Positions 1 through 5,545 of a stretch of 5,545 nt of DNA are shown here, in pieces. Below the pieces are notes generated by a model. The model was not told the DNA's origin. It searched no databases and saw nothing but the letters and a program-made list of their open reading frames with translations. Source of the DNA: Gemmataceae bacterium (lineage in GTDB: Bacteria > Planctomycetota > Planctomycetia > Gemmatales > Gemmataceae); the NCBI GenBank assembly GCA_009691815.1, contig SIAL01000248.1, positions 1 through 5,545 of the forward strand. Reading direction: 5' to 3'. Positions within the stretch are counted from its first letter, which is position 1. The number at the start of each line of letters is the position of its first letter. Both the position numbers and the translations under genes were made by a program.

Positions 1-426
1 CTCCAAAGGGGTTGTTTCCGTCTGAATTTCGGTATCGGGCCGACCATAGGCGGAACTAGAGCCGGCAAACACCAGTCGTTTCACCCCCGCCTTTACGCAA
101 ACATCTAAAACTTTTACCGTTCCTGTGGTACCTACTTCGTGGGTAACCATAGGTTTTTCGACCGAGGCTTGGACCGAAGCAATTGCCGCCAAATGAAAGA
201 CAATTTTTGCCCCATCAATGGCATCCTCAAGGGTTGACTGGTCCAGAATACTACCATGGACAAAACGAACGGGGCGCCCCTTTTCCAATGCAAGATTTTC
301 CACCATCCCGCTACTTAAATCATCCAAAACGGTAACTTGGGCACCAAGCTCCACCAAGTGATCCACAAGGTGCGAGCCAATAAAGCCAGCTCCCCCGGTA
401 ACCAAAACCTTGCCCCATTTTTCCAT
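1..426 (-). CDS. NAD-dependent epimerase/dehydratase, UDP-glucose 4-epimerase-like (N-terminal part)
   Basis: This is the N-terminal 142 residues of an extended short-chain dehydrogenase; the gene continues past the left edge of the window. Translation shows the Rossmann dinucleotide-binding motif TGGAGFIG at residues 10-17, and an acidic pair (Asp35-Asp36, in VLDDLSSG) at the end of the second strand, where NAD ribose is normally bound. It also shows HLAAIASV around 78-85 and the AGSSSAYG strand around 121-128, all typical of the GalE/WcaG family. The catalytic YxxxK would lie beyond the edge, so substrate cannot be decided: UDP-glucose/galactose, UDP-GlcNAc or a dTDP/GDP-sugar are all possible. 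Members act in the cytoplasm on nucleotide sugars for the envelope or exopolysaccharide. The ATG start is preceded by AAGG with a 7-nt spacer. A TAA lies four codons upstream in frame, and a GTG two codons upstream is a less likely start. It follows ftsY after 35 bp in the same direction, so it may be co-transcribed. Confidence 0.88.
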   Translation of the reverse strand, partial: MEKWGKVLVTGGAGFIGSHLVDHLVELGAQVTVLDDLSSGMVENLALEKGRPVRFVHGSILDQSTLEDAIDGAKIVFHLAAIASVQASVEKPMVTHEVGTTGTVKVLDVCVKAGVKRLVFAGSSSAYGRPDTEIQTETTPLE

Positions 427-433
427 GTCCACA

Positions 434-437
434 CCTT
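434..437 (-). promoter_or_regulatory. Ribosome binding site of the epimerase gene
   Basis: AAGG on the minus strand sits 7 nt before the ATG ending at 426. This is normal Shine-Dalgarno spacing and supports that ATG over the GTG two codons upstream. Confidence 0.5.
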
Positions 438-461
438 AGTGCCGCTAACCGTTTGAGAAAA

Positions 462-1373
462 TCAATTGTCCAATAAAGAGCTGATAAAGGTCTCTGGATC
501 GAAGGCTTCTAGGTCGTCCAGCCTTTCGCCCACCCCTACCAATTTGACGGGCAACCCAAGGTTTTGGCGAATGGAAAAAACAAAGCCCCCTTTGGCGGTT
601 CCATCCAATTTGGTAAGGATAATGCCCGTACAGGATATGGCTTTGGTAAACTGCCCTGCTTGATAAAGGGCATTTTGGCCGTTGGTTCCATCCAACACCA
701 GCAACACCTCGTGGGGGGAACCGGGTATTTTGCGTTGGACAATGCGGTGAATTTTCTCCAGCTCACGCATTAGGTGGGTTTGGGTATGCAGCCTTCCCGC
801 AGTATCGAGAATAACGACATCGATTTTTTTGGCCAAGGCCTTTTCGCAAGTATCGTGGGCGACGCTGGCAGGATCCCCTCCCGTTTGCCCTCTAACGATT
901 TCACAACCAATCCGTTGAGCCCAAGTGTTAAGCTGTTCCACGGCAGCCGCCCGAAAAGTATCACAGGCCCCGACCACTACTGTTTTTCCTTCTTTTCGAA
1001 AACGATTAGCCAATTTGGCTATCGAAGTCGTTTTCCCTGATCCATTGACCCCGGCAACCAAAATAACAGTTGGCCCCTCCGTGGCTTGGGCGATTTCCAA
1101 TTTTTCCGAGGGCAACATTTCCAGAAGGGTTTTTCTAACGAAACCGGCCAAGTCGGGACCTATTTCTTTGTCGAGAAAAGCGGCCTCCACATGTTTGACA
1201 ATTTCTTTTGTGGCAGTGGCCCCAACATCCGCCAAAAGGAGTCGCTTTTCCATTTCCAACAAGAAGTTACGATCAATCCGCCCCTTACCCGTGAAAAGGC
1301 CCGCGATTCCAGAAAACAAATCTCTGGTTCGAGCCAATCCGGATTTTAATCGTTCATAAAGTGAAAGGAACAT
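462..1373 (-). CDS. ftsY: Signal recognition particle receptor FtsY
   Basis: FtsY is the SRP receptor GTPase. It docks ribosome-nascent-chain-SRP complexes at the cytoplasmic membrane through a GTP-dependent heterodimer with Ffh. The 303-residue protein is essentially the NG domain only: the N helical bundle is about residues 1-90 and the G domain about 100-300. Visible motifs are the P-loop GVNGSGKTT (108-116), the insertion-box signature DTFRAAAVEQL (138-148), DTAGRL (190-195), TKLDG (254-258) and the closing GVGER (280-284). The long acidic A domain of E. coli FtsY is absent, as in many bacteria. The Phe-rich start (MFLSLYERLKSGL) fits the family's membrane-binding N-terminal helix. An in-frame TGA lies four codons before the ATG, so this is the first possible ATG start. 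The nearest GGAGG is 15 nt upstream, which is unusually far. The first 20 bp overlap the end of the PHP gene, so translation is probably coupled. Confidence 0.97.
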   Translation of the reverse strand: MFLSLYERLKSGLARTRDLFSGIAGLFTGKGRIDRNFLLEMEKRLLLADVGATATKEIVKHVEAAFLDKEIGPDLAGFVRKTLLEMLPSEKLEIAQATEGPTVILVAGVNGSGKTTSIAKLANRFRKEGKTVVVGACDTFRAAAVEQLNTWAQRIGCEIVRGQTGGDPASVAHDTCEKALAKKIDVVILDTAGRLHTQTHLMRELEKIHRIVQRKIPGSPHEVLLVLDGTNGQNALYQAGQFTKAISCTGIILTKLDGTAKGGFVFSIRQNLGLPVKLVGVGERLDDLEAFDPETFISSLLDN

Positions 1374-2262
1374 TTCGCTTTTTCAGTGCCTCCAAGAGAG
1401 ATTCGAGTTCTTCGCCACCAATGTTTGTTGAGCCGGGACAACGGTTCCCCGGGCCATGGCAATCGCTGCCTCCGGTGATGAATAGCCCATGGTATGAGGC
1501 CATTTTACGAAGGGTTTTCTTCCACGAATTCTTAAAATCGGGATACTCCGCCTCTAGCCCGGAAATTCCCATTTGCACCAATTCCGGCAACCACTCACCT
1601 ACCCTGTTTTCGGGAGGATGGGCCCAAGAGGTTATTCCACCCGAATCCCTAACCAATCCTATGGCTTCCTGGGCATGGATTCTTTCTCGGGGAATCCCAA
1701 CAATCGAAGGATCATTTAGATACCGATCAAAGGCTTGCCGTAGCGAAGTAGCATGTTTTTCGGCAATGAGGATTTCCGCTACATGCCTTCGACCAAGGGC
1801 TACCCCGGCTTGGCTCCATGGTTTGCCCAAATCACCATTCAAGTATTTTTCGAGTCCGGCTAACCCTCTGGATTTCAGCTTTTCAAGAATGGAAAGGAAT
1901 CGTTCCCGCCTTGAGTTCCGATAGGCTTCCAGTCGATCAAAAAGGGCCGAAGGAATAGGGTCGATCCAATAAGCCAAAATATGAATCTCTTTTTGGTGGA
2001 TTTCGGCCGTAATTTCCACACCGCAAATGGGCGTCATTTTGCGAAACCTTGCGGCGGGTGCCCATTCTTCAAAAGCGCCCAAGGTATCATGATCGGTAAT
2101 GGCCATGACGGTTAGCCCGGCCCTGGCACAAAGGTCCACCAATTCCCCATAGGAGTATTGGCCATCGGACCAAGTACTGTGCATATGAAAATCAGCCCGA
2201 CCGTGGGAAACAGGACGGCCCAACGAGGCTAGAAGCGTCGTCATGGGAGATCCCCGAGTCAT
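1354..2262 (-). CDS. PHP-domain metal-dependent phosphoesterase (RNase AM/YciV-like)
   Basis: This 302-residue protein has a PHP (polymerase and histidinol phosphatase) fold. Putative metal ligands are all present: FHMHS (His26, His28), Asp33 in SDG, ITDHD (Asp57, His58), Glu83 in GVEIT, His94 in HILAY, His160, SWAHP (His215) and GGSDCHG (Asp267, His269). The layout, with a helical insertion at about 105-200 and the AHP and SDxHG motifs at the end, matches the YciV/TrpH family. E. coli members of that family act as 5'-3' exoribonuclease RNase AM on short RNAs and 5S rRNA ends, and related enzymes hydrolyse 3',5'-nucleotide bisphosphates. The exact substrate here is inferred only. The usual GRPH is GRRH here, a mild deviation. 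The chosen ATG overlaps the nusB stop as ATGA and has GGAG 10 nt upstream. A second ATG at residue 7 (2244) is possible. The 3' end overlaps ftsY by 20 bp. Confidence 0.9.
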   Translation of the reverse strand: MTRGSPMTTLLASLGRPVSHGRADFHMHSTWSDGQYSYGELVDLCARAGLTVMAITDHDTLGAFEEWAPAARFRKMTPICGVEITAEIHQKEIHILAYWIDPIPSALFDRLEAYRNSRRERFLSILEKLKSRGLAGLEKYLNGDLGKPWSQAGVALGRRHVAEILIAEKHATSLRQAFDRYLNDPSIVGIPRERIHAQEAIGLVRDSGGITSWAHPPENRVGEWLPELVQMGISGLEAEYPDFKNSWKKTLRKMASYHGLFITGGSDCHGPGNRCPGSTNIGGEELESLLEALKKRNVPFTL

Positions 2263-2732
2263 CCCCCGTTTTCTCCGACAGAAACCAAACTTTCCGGAAC
2301 CTTTTGGGCCAACTCACCGATTCGGCCGGGAATTCCCCTCCAAAGTCGATCTAATACCCCATTGACAAACTTGGTCGAATCGGCGGATCCAAACTTTTTG
2401 GCCAATTCCAGTGCCTCATCGACAATCACGCAACCCGATGTGTCCGGTTGAAATAAAAGTTCAAAGGCTCCCATTCGAATTATGTTTCGATCCACGCCGG
2501 TCATGCGTTCAAGCCGCCAGTTTTCCGCCGCACTTCTGATACGCTCGTCGATTTCTCGGTGGTGGGCTCGGGTACCCATGATTAGCTGCCGACAAAAGAC
2601 CCTTTGTTGGTCTTCCTTAAGGCGCTCCCCTAGAAACCCCTCAAAGAGAAAGGGCGAACGCCTAGGACATTCAAATTGAAACAGTACCTGAAGGGCTACC
2701 TCCCGGGATTTGGATCTTCGGCGGGTACTCAT
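2259..2732 (-). CDS. nusB: Transcription antitermination factor NusB
   Basis: NusB is a small all-helical RNA-binding protein. With NusE (ribosomal protein S10) it binds boxA RNA and keeps RNA polymerase processive on rRNA operons. The 157-residue product has the conserved basic N terminus followed by REVALQVLFQFE (about 9-20). It also has GVDRNIIRMGAFELLF (about 79-94), the VDEALELAKKFG helix (about 104-115) and FVNGVLDRL (about 121-129). These are the family's diagnostic segments, at a slightly longer than usual length (E. coli 139 aa) because of a C-terminal tail. The ATG fits the family N terminus, but the best Shine-Dalgarno-like AGGA is 14 nt away, so initiation may be weak or coupled to ribH 60 bp upstream. 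The stop codon overlaps the PHP gene start as ATGA. A ribH-nusB pair is a common bacterial arrangement. Confidence 0.95.
   Translation of the reverse strand: MSTRRRSKSREVALQVLFQFECPRRSPFLFEGFLGERLKEDQQRVFCRQLIMGTRAHHREIDERIRSAAENWRLERMTGVDRNIIRMGAFELLFQPDTSGCVIVDEALELAKKFGSADSTKFVNGVLDRLWRGIPGRIGELAQKVPESLVSVGENGG
2273..2276 (-). promoter_or_regulatory. Ribosome binding site of the PHP gene inside nusB
   Basis: GGAG within the last codons of nusB, 10 nt before the ATG ending at 2262, supports that start over the internal ATG at 2244. With the ATGA start/stop overlap it suggests translational coupling. Confidence 0.45.
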
Positions 2733-2792
2733 GGATGCTTTATTTATCCTGGATGGTCCAACATGGGGATTGGTTTTTGAGCTAGGGTAGGT

Positions 2793-3263
2793 TCAACCGC
2801 CAATGCGGGTGAAAAGATTAACCATTTCTAAAAGAGCGAGGGCCGCGTCGTACCCTTTGTTGCCGGCCTTTAAGCCTGAACGGTCCAAAGCCTGTTCCGT
2901 GGTATTGCATGTAAGGACGCCATGGGCAACAGGGTATCCCAAATCCAACGCGATACGGTTAAGACCTTGTGTGGCGGAATGGGCAATGTGGTCATAGTGA
3001 TCGGTATCGCCACGGATAACCGCACCCAAGGCAATAAGGCCCACAAATCGACCGGTTTTCAAAGCCTTTTGGGCGGCTTGGGGGACTTCAAATGCTCCTG
3101 GAACACGAATAATGTCCACATTCGCTTCGGAAATCCCGTGGCGGCTGAGGGCTTCCATCGCGCCGTTCACCAGTTGGTTCACTACCAATTGATTGAAACG
3201 ACTGGCGACAATCAAGATCCGACCTTCTATCGGAACAAGCGTTCCCTCATAAACCACCGGCAT
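2793..3263 (-). CDS. ribH: 6,7-dimethyl-8-ribityllumazine synthase
   Basis: Lumazine synthase condenses 5-amino-6-ribitylaminouracil with 3,4-dihydroxy-2-butanone 4-phosphate to give 6,7-dimethyl-8-ribityllumazine, the penultimate step of riboflavin synthesis in the cytoplasm. The 156-residue length is typical. Motifs in order are SRFN (21-24), RVPGAFEVP (53-61), GAVIRGDTDHYD (80-91, with His89 as the likely catalytic histidine), HGVLT (114-118), TEQALDRSG (122-130, with the conserved Arg128 phosphate contact) and KAGNKGYDAA (132-141). All active-site positions I can recognise are kept. The ATG has GGGAG at 9 nt spacing. No other rib genes lie nearby. The 39-bp gap to rho has no room for an FMN riboswitch, so this copy is probably expressed with its neighbours rather than under flavin control. 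Confidence 0.97.
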   Translation of the reverse strand: MPVVYEGTLVPIEGRILIVASRFNQLVVNQLVNGAMEALSRHGISEANVDIIRVPGAFEVPQAAQKALKTGRFVGLIALGAVIRGDTDHYDHIAHSATQGLNRIALDLGYPVAHGVLTCNTTEQALDRSGLKAGNKGYDAALALLEMVNLFTRIGG

Positions 3264-3272
3264 GATTTGATA

Positions 3273-3277
3273 CTCCC
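3273..3277 (-). promoter_or_regulatory. Ribosome binding site of ribH
   Basis: GGGAG on the minus strand, 9 nt upstream of the ribH ATG, lies in the 39-bp gap after rho. Confidence 0.5.
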
Positions 3278-3302
3278 GCTCTTGTTCTTATCCTAGGAGA
3301 AA

Positions 3303-5243
3303 TCAGCTTCCAAGGGTCTGAAGGAACTCGGTATTGGTTTTGGACTTGCTCAAACTTTTAATTAAAAGCTCCATGGCTTCGATTGGGTTCATGTCGGCTA
3401 GGACTTTGCGCAAAATATAATTGCGCTTTAGGTCTTGGGCCCCGATGAGAAGTTCCTCTTTTCGGGTTCCGGACTTATTGATGTCAACGGAAGGATACAC
3501 CCTTCGGTCCACCAAACGGCGATCTAGGTGTAGTTCCATATTTCCGGTGCCTTTGAATTCCTCAAAAATCACTTCGTCCATTCGGGAACCGGTATCCACC
3601 AAGGCTGTTCCCAGAATGGTAAGGCTGCCCCCTTCAACGATATTTCGTGCCGCCCCAAAAAAGCGCTTGGGCTTGTAAAGTGCAGTGGCATCAACGCCAC
3701 CAGAAAGGATCTTACCGCTGTTGGGTACCTCGGCGTTATAGGCCCTGGCTAGCCTTGTGATCGAATCAAGGAGAATCACCACATCCTGTTTCTCTTCCAC
3801 CAACCGCTTGGCTTTTTCAATGACCATCTCACTAACTTGAATATGTCGTGAGGATGGTTCATCAAAGGTGGAACTGATTACTTCGGTACGGGGGCCCTTG
3901 ACGGATCTCTCCATATCAGTGACCTCTTCAGGTCGTTCGTCAATAAGTAGGACAAAAACATAACACTCAGGGTGATTCTGGATAATCGATTTGGCGATTT
4001 GCTGGAGCAAGACGGTTTTGCCGGTCCGTGGGGGCGCGACAATGAGCCCCCGTTGGCCCTTGCCCACCGGAGTGATAAGGTCCACAATCCGCATGCTGAG
4101 TTCTTCGGGACCGGTTTCCAGCTTGAGGCGGGTCGTTGGATGTTGGGGAGTCAGGTCCTCAAACATGATCAAATTGGCATGATGTTCGGGGTCGGTGCGG
4201 TTGATCGCTTCCACGCGAAGGAGGGCGAAGTAACGCTCATTTTCCTTGGGTGGTCGAATTTGGCCGGCAACCATGGTTCCCTGACGAAGGCCGAATCGCC
4301 TGATCTGAGCCGGAGAAATATAAATATCATCCGGACAAGAAAGATAATTCGCATCACTATTGCGCAAAAAGCCAAATCCATCCGGCAGGATCTCCAAGGT
4401 CCCATCGCCGAACATCAGGCCATTCTGCTTTACTCTTTCTTTGAGGATTTGGAAAATCAGATCCTGTTTCCGAAGGATCCCTAGATTGGCAATCCCCTCA
4501 TCATTGGCAATTTGCAAAAGTTCAGCCATTGACTTTTGTTGAAGCTCAACGATGAAGGGAACACCCTTTTTCAGATCTTCGTATTTTTTCTGAATTTCAC
4601 AATCCAAGCCCAGCCCTTGCTCGCTTGTGGAATCGTCTTCAAGAGGTGTCCCGGATGCAAATAGCTCTTCTTCAGATCCACTAATTGGACTACTTTCCGC
4701 GTTCCCTTCCTCGCGGATTTGCCGATCATCCGTTTGAAGAGGAGGACTTTCCTCCTCTTCAGGGGTCGATTCCCGGCTGGAAATCTCGCCCCATTCTTCG
4801 GAAATCTGGAATTCGTCTTCGACCTCCACAGGGGCTTTGTCCAATTGCTTGGGGTTTGGGTTAGGAATCAGGTCGGTGTCTTGGTCCATTGCCATCGGAC
4901 TATCCCCGTTAGGTTCAATATCCTCATTCGTGGCTTCAATTGTCGCCTTTTTATTTGCCACTGCGCGACCACGCTTTTTGGGTGTGGTGGCGAGTTCCAA
5001 ACTTTCGATTGCGCTAGGACTTTGCTTTGTCCGCCCCCGCACCCGTTTTGGAGGGGTTGAGGTTTCATCCCAAACGACTGTGGAAAGCGGACTTTGGCCT
5101 TCAGGCCCTAGGCAAGAAGTCATGCCATCTTCCAAAACCGTATCCATTTCATTATCGGTGGGATCGCTGGCAACGGATGGCACCAAGGGCCCAGTTGAGG
5201 TGGGCTTGGCGTTTTTTTTCAAAATCTTTTGCTTAGTAGTCAT
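3303..5243 (-). CDS. rho: Transcription termination factor Rho with long acidic N-terminal extension
   Basis: Rho is a hexameric RNA-dependent ATPase/helicase that ends transcription. From the ATG at 5243 the protein has 646 residues, against about 420 in E. coli. Residues 1 to about 230 are a low-complexity extension with basic patches (PKRVRGRTK, PKKRGR) followed by a Glu/Asp/Ser/Pro-rich stretch. The standard Rho follows: the Rho_N helical domain (about 235-272, KSMAELLQIA and LRKQDLIFQILK), the cold-shock-like RNA-binding domain (about 275-350, ILPDGFGFLR), Walker A APPRTGKT (403-410), Walker B VVILLD (488-493) followed by SITRLARAYN, and the GGVDA/KPKRFFGAARN Q/R-loop region (about 515-534). 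The start is uncertain. ATG 5243 has GGAAG at 7 nt; ATG 5261 (652 aa) has no good site; TTG 5387 (694 aa) overlaps the coaE stop but lacks a properly spaced site. It probably shares a transcript with ribH and nusB. Confidence 0.96.
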   Translation of the reverse strand: MTTKQKILKKNAKPTSTGPLVPSVASDPTDNEMDTVLEDGMTSCLGPEGQSPLSTVVWDETSTPPKRVRGRTKQSPSAIESLELATTPKKRGRAVANKKATIEATNEDIEPNGDSPMAMDQDTDLIPNPNPKQLDKAPVEVEDEFQISEEWGEISSRESTPEEEESPPLQTDDRQIREEGNAESSPISGSEEELFASGTPLEDDSTSEQGLGLDCEIQKKYEDLKKGVPFIVELQQKSMAELLQIANDEGIANLGILRKQDLIFQILKERVKQNGLMFGDGTLEILPDGFGFLRNSDANYLSCPDDIYISPAQIRRFGLRQGTMVAGQIRPPKENERYFALLRVEAINRTDPEHHANLIMFEDLTPQHPTTRLKLETGPEELSMRIVDLITPVGKGQRGLIVAPPRTGKTVLLQQIAKSIIQNHPECYVFVLLIDERPEEVTDMERSVKGPRTEVISSTFDEPSSRHIQVSEMVIEKAKRLVEEKQDVVILLDSITRLARAYNAEVPNSGKILSGGVDATALYKPKRFFGAARNIVEGGSLTILGTALVDTGSRMDEVIFEEFKGTGNMELHLDRRLVDRRVYPSVDINKSGTRKEELLIGAQDLKRNYILRKVLADMNPIEAMELLIKSLSKSKTNTEFLQTLGS

Positions 5244-5250
5244 TTCCCTG

Positions 5251-5255
5251 CTTCC
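5251..5255 (-). promoter_or_regulatory. Ribosome binding site favouring the 5243 start of rho
   Basis: GGAAG on the minus strand stands 7 nt before the ATG ending at 5243. The other in-frame candidates, ATG at 5261 and TTG at 5387, lack a purine-rich site at normal spacing. Confidence 0.45.
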
Positions 5256-5309
5256 AGACATTTCAACCGTATCCCAATTAGATAAGTAACCGGTTTCGCT
5301 TTCCCTAGT

Positions 5310-5346
5310 GGTGGAAAAACCTTGGATCGCGCCAAGAAGGTCCACC
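5310..5346 (-). promoter_or_regulatory. Candidate stem-loop in the rho leader
   Basis: Within the roughly 140 bp between coaE and the preferred rho start, the minus strand reads GGTGGA (5346-5341) and TCCACC (5315-5310), a perfect 6-bp outer stem. Inside it CTTGG and CCAAG form a 5-bp inner stem around a 6-nt loop (CGCGAT). The inner stem is followed by G and a run of five T, so on its own it resembles a short, weak intrinsic terminator. The position 67 nt before the rho ATG would suit autoregulatory attenuation, but the inner stem is short and the role is inferred. If rho really starts at the TTG at 5387, this is simply coding sequence. Confidence 0.3.
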
Positions 5347-5383
5347 TGATAGTAAAAAGGAGATTCGCCACCAAAGGAACCGC

Positions 5384-5545
5384 TCAACCCCCTAGGGTTG
5401 CAAATGGTCTGAGCCTAAGGAGGAATGCATCCACTTGAGAATTGAGTTGGTCCAATGAACCTGAGTTGTTAATACAATGATCGGCCAGTAGGGCCTTAAA
5501 GGTCAAGGGCATTTGAAAGGATTCACGAAGGATTAACATTTCAGG
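5384..5545 (-). CDS. coaE: Probable dephospho-CoA kinase (C-terminal part)
   Basis: The last 53 codons of a gene enter from the right edge and end at TGA 5384-5386. The peptide contains RESFQMPLTFKALLADHC followed by INNSGSLDQLNSQVD. This matches the C-terminal signature of dephospho-CoA kinase, roughly Q-x-P-L-x-x-K-x-x-x-A-D-x-x-I-x-N-x-G-S-L-x-x-L-x-x-Q-V, which belongs to the CoA-binding/lid end of the enzyme. CoaE phosphorylates the 3'-hydroxyl of dephospho-CoA with ATP, the last step of CoA synthesis. The P-loop and other catalytic residues are outside the window, so the call rests on the tail alone. Reading in this frame is open to the window edge. It lies just upstream of rho in the same direction, and the two are possibly co-transcribed. 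Confidence 0.75.
   Translation of the reverse strand, partial: PEMLILRESFQMPLTFKALLADHCINNSGSLDQLNSQVDAFLLRLRPFATLGG

Noticed and set aside
1361..1924. Long open frame on the plus strand (187 codons) opposite the PHP gene
   Set aside because: It is fully antisense to a gene with intact catalytic motifs, and its translation is Ser/Arg/Pro-rich without any recognisable domain: a shadow frame.
2733..2792. Possible terminator or promoter in the 60-bp ribH-nusB gap
   Set aside because: Only tiny repeats (GGTT-G-AACC) are visible, with no stem plus U-run and no paired -35/-10.
3264..3302. FMN riboswitch upstream of ribH
   Set aside because: The gap is 39 bp, far shorter than an FMN aptamer, and no conserved aptamer segments are visible.
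4719..5289. Overlapping plus-strand open frames (113 and 150 codons) opposite the rho N-terminal region
   Set aside because: They arise because the low-complexity, Glu/Ser/Pro-rich rho codons have few stop triplets on the complement. No homology or start signal supports them.
5244..5383. Sigma-70-like promoter for rho (TCTAAT as a -10 around 5275)
   Set aside because: The -10 matches 5 of 6, but no acceptable -35 lies at 16-18 bp. The evidence is too weak to annotate.
5415..5440. Perfect AAGGAGG followed by ATG on the plus strand
   Set aside because: The spacing is only 1 nt, the frame stops after six codons, and the site lies antisense to the conserved coaE tail, so it is coincidence.

Overview
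This is a compact bacterial housekeeping segment with every gene on the minus strand, so it reads from right (5545) to left (1). In transcription order it holds: the C-terminal end of a probable dephospho-CoA kinase (coaE); transcription terminator Rho with a long acidic N-terminal extension; lumazine synthase (ribH); the antitermination factor NusB; a PHP-domain phosphoesterase; the SRP receptor FtsY; and the N-terminal part of a UDP-glucose 4-epimerase-like NAD(P) sugar-nucleotide epimerase/dehydratase that runs off the left edge. There are no tRNA or rRNA genes, CRISPR arrays, insertion sequences, integrases or obvious foreign islands. I see no clear intrinsic terminator after any gene.

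The genes are tightly packed. NusB and the PHP gene overlap by an ATGA junction, and PHP and ftsY overlap by 20 bp. The other gaps are 35 bp (ftsY to epimerase), 60 bp (ribH to nusB) and 39 bp (rho to ribH). The only longer non-coding stretch is about 140 bp between coaE and the preferred rho start. It contains a stem-loop with a U-run that could be a rho leader element. The layout suggests one long transcript or a few overlapping ones, with ribH-nusB-PHP-ftsY the tightest block.

Organism: the GC content looks moderate (near 50% by eye). The Rho is of the type with a large low-complexity N-terminal extension and an APPRTGKT P-loop. The order coaE-rho together with ribH-nusB-ftsY recalls Verrucomicrobiota-type genomes (PVC group). 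This is inference from memory of gene order and family style, and no search was run; the phylum is a moderate-confidence guess.

Functionally the neighbourhood mixes cofactor synthesis (CoA, riboflavin), transcription termination and antitermination (Rho, NusB), possible RNA or nucleotide turnover (PHP protein), co-translational membrane targeting (FtsY) and surface sugar metabolism (epimerase). I do not see a new multi-gene system here. The most interesting points are the Rho N-terminal extension, the candidate structured leader upstream of rho with the uncertain rho start, and the overlap-coupled PHP gene between nusB and ftsY.
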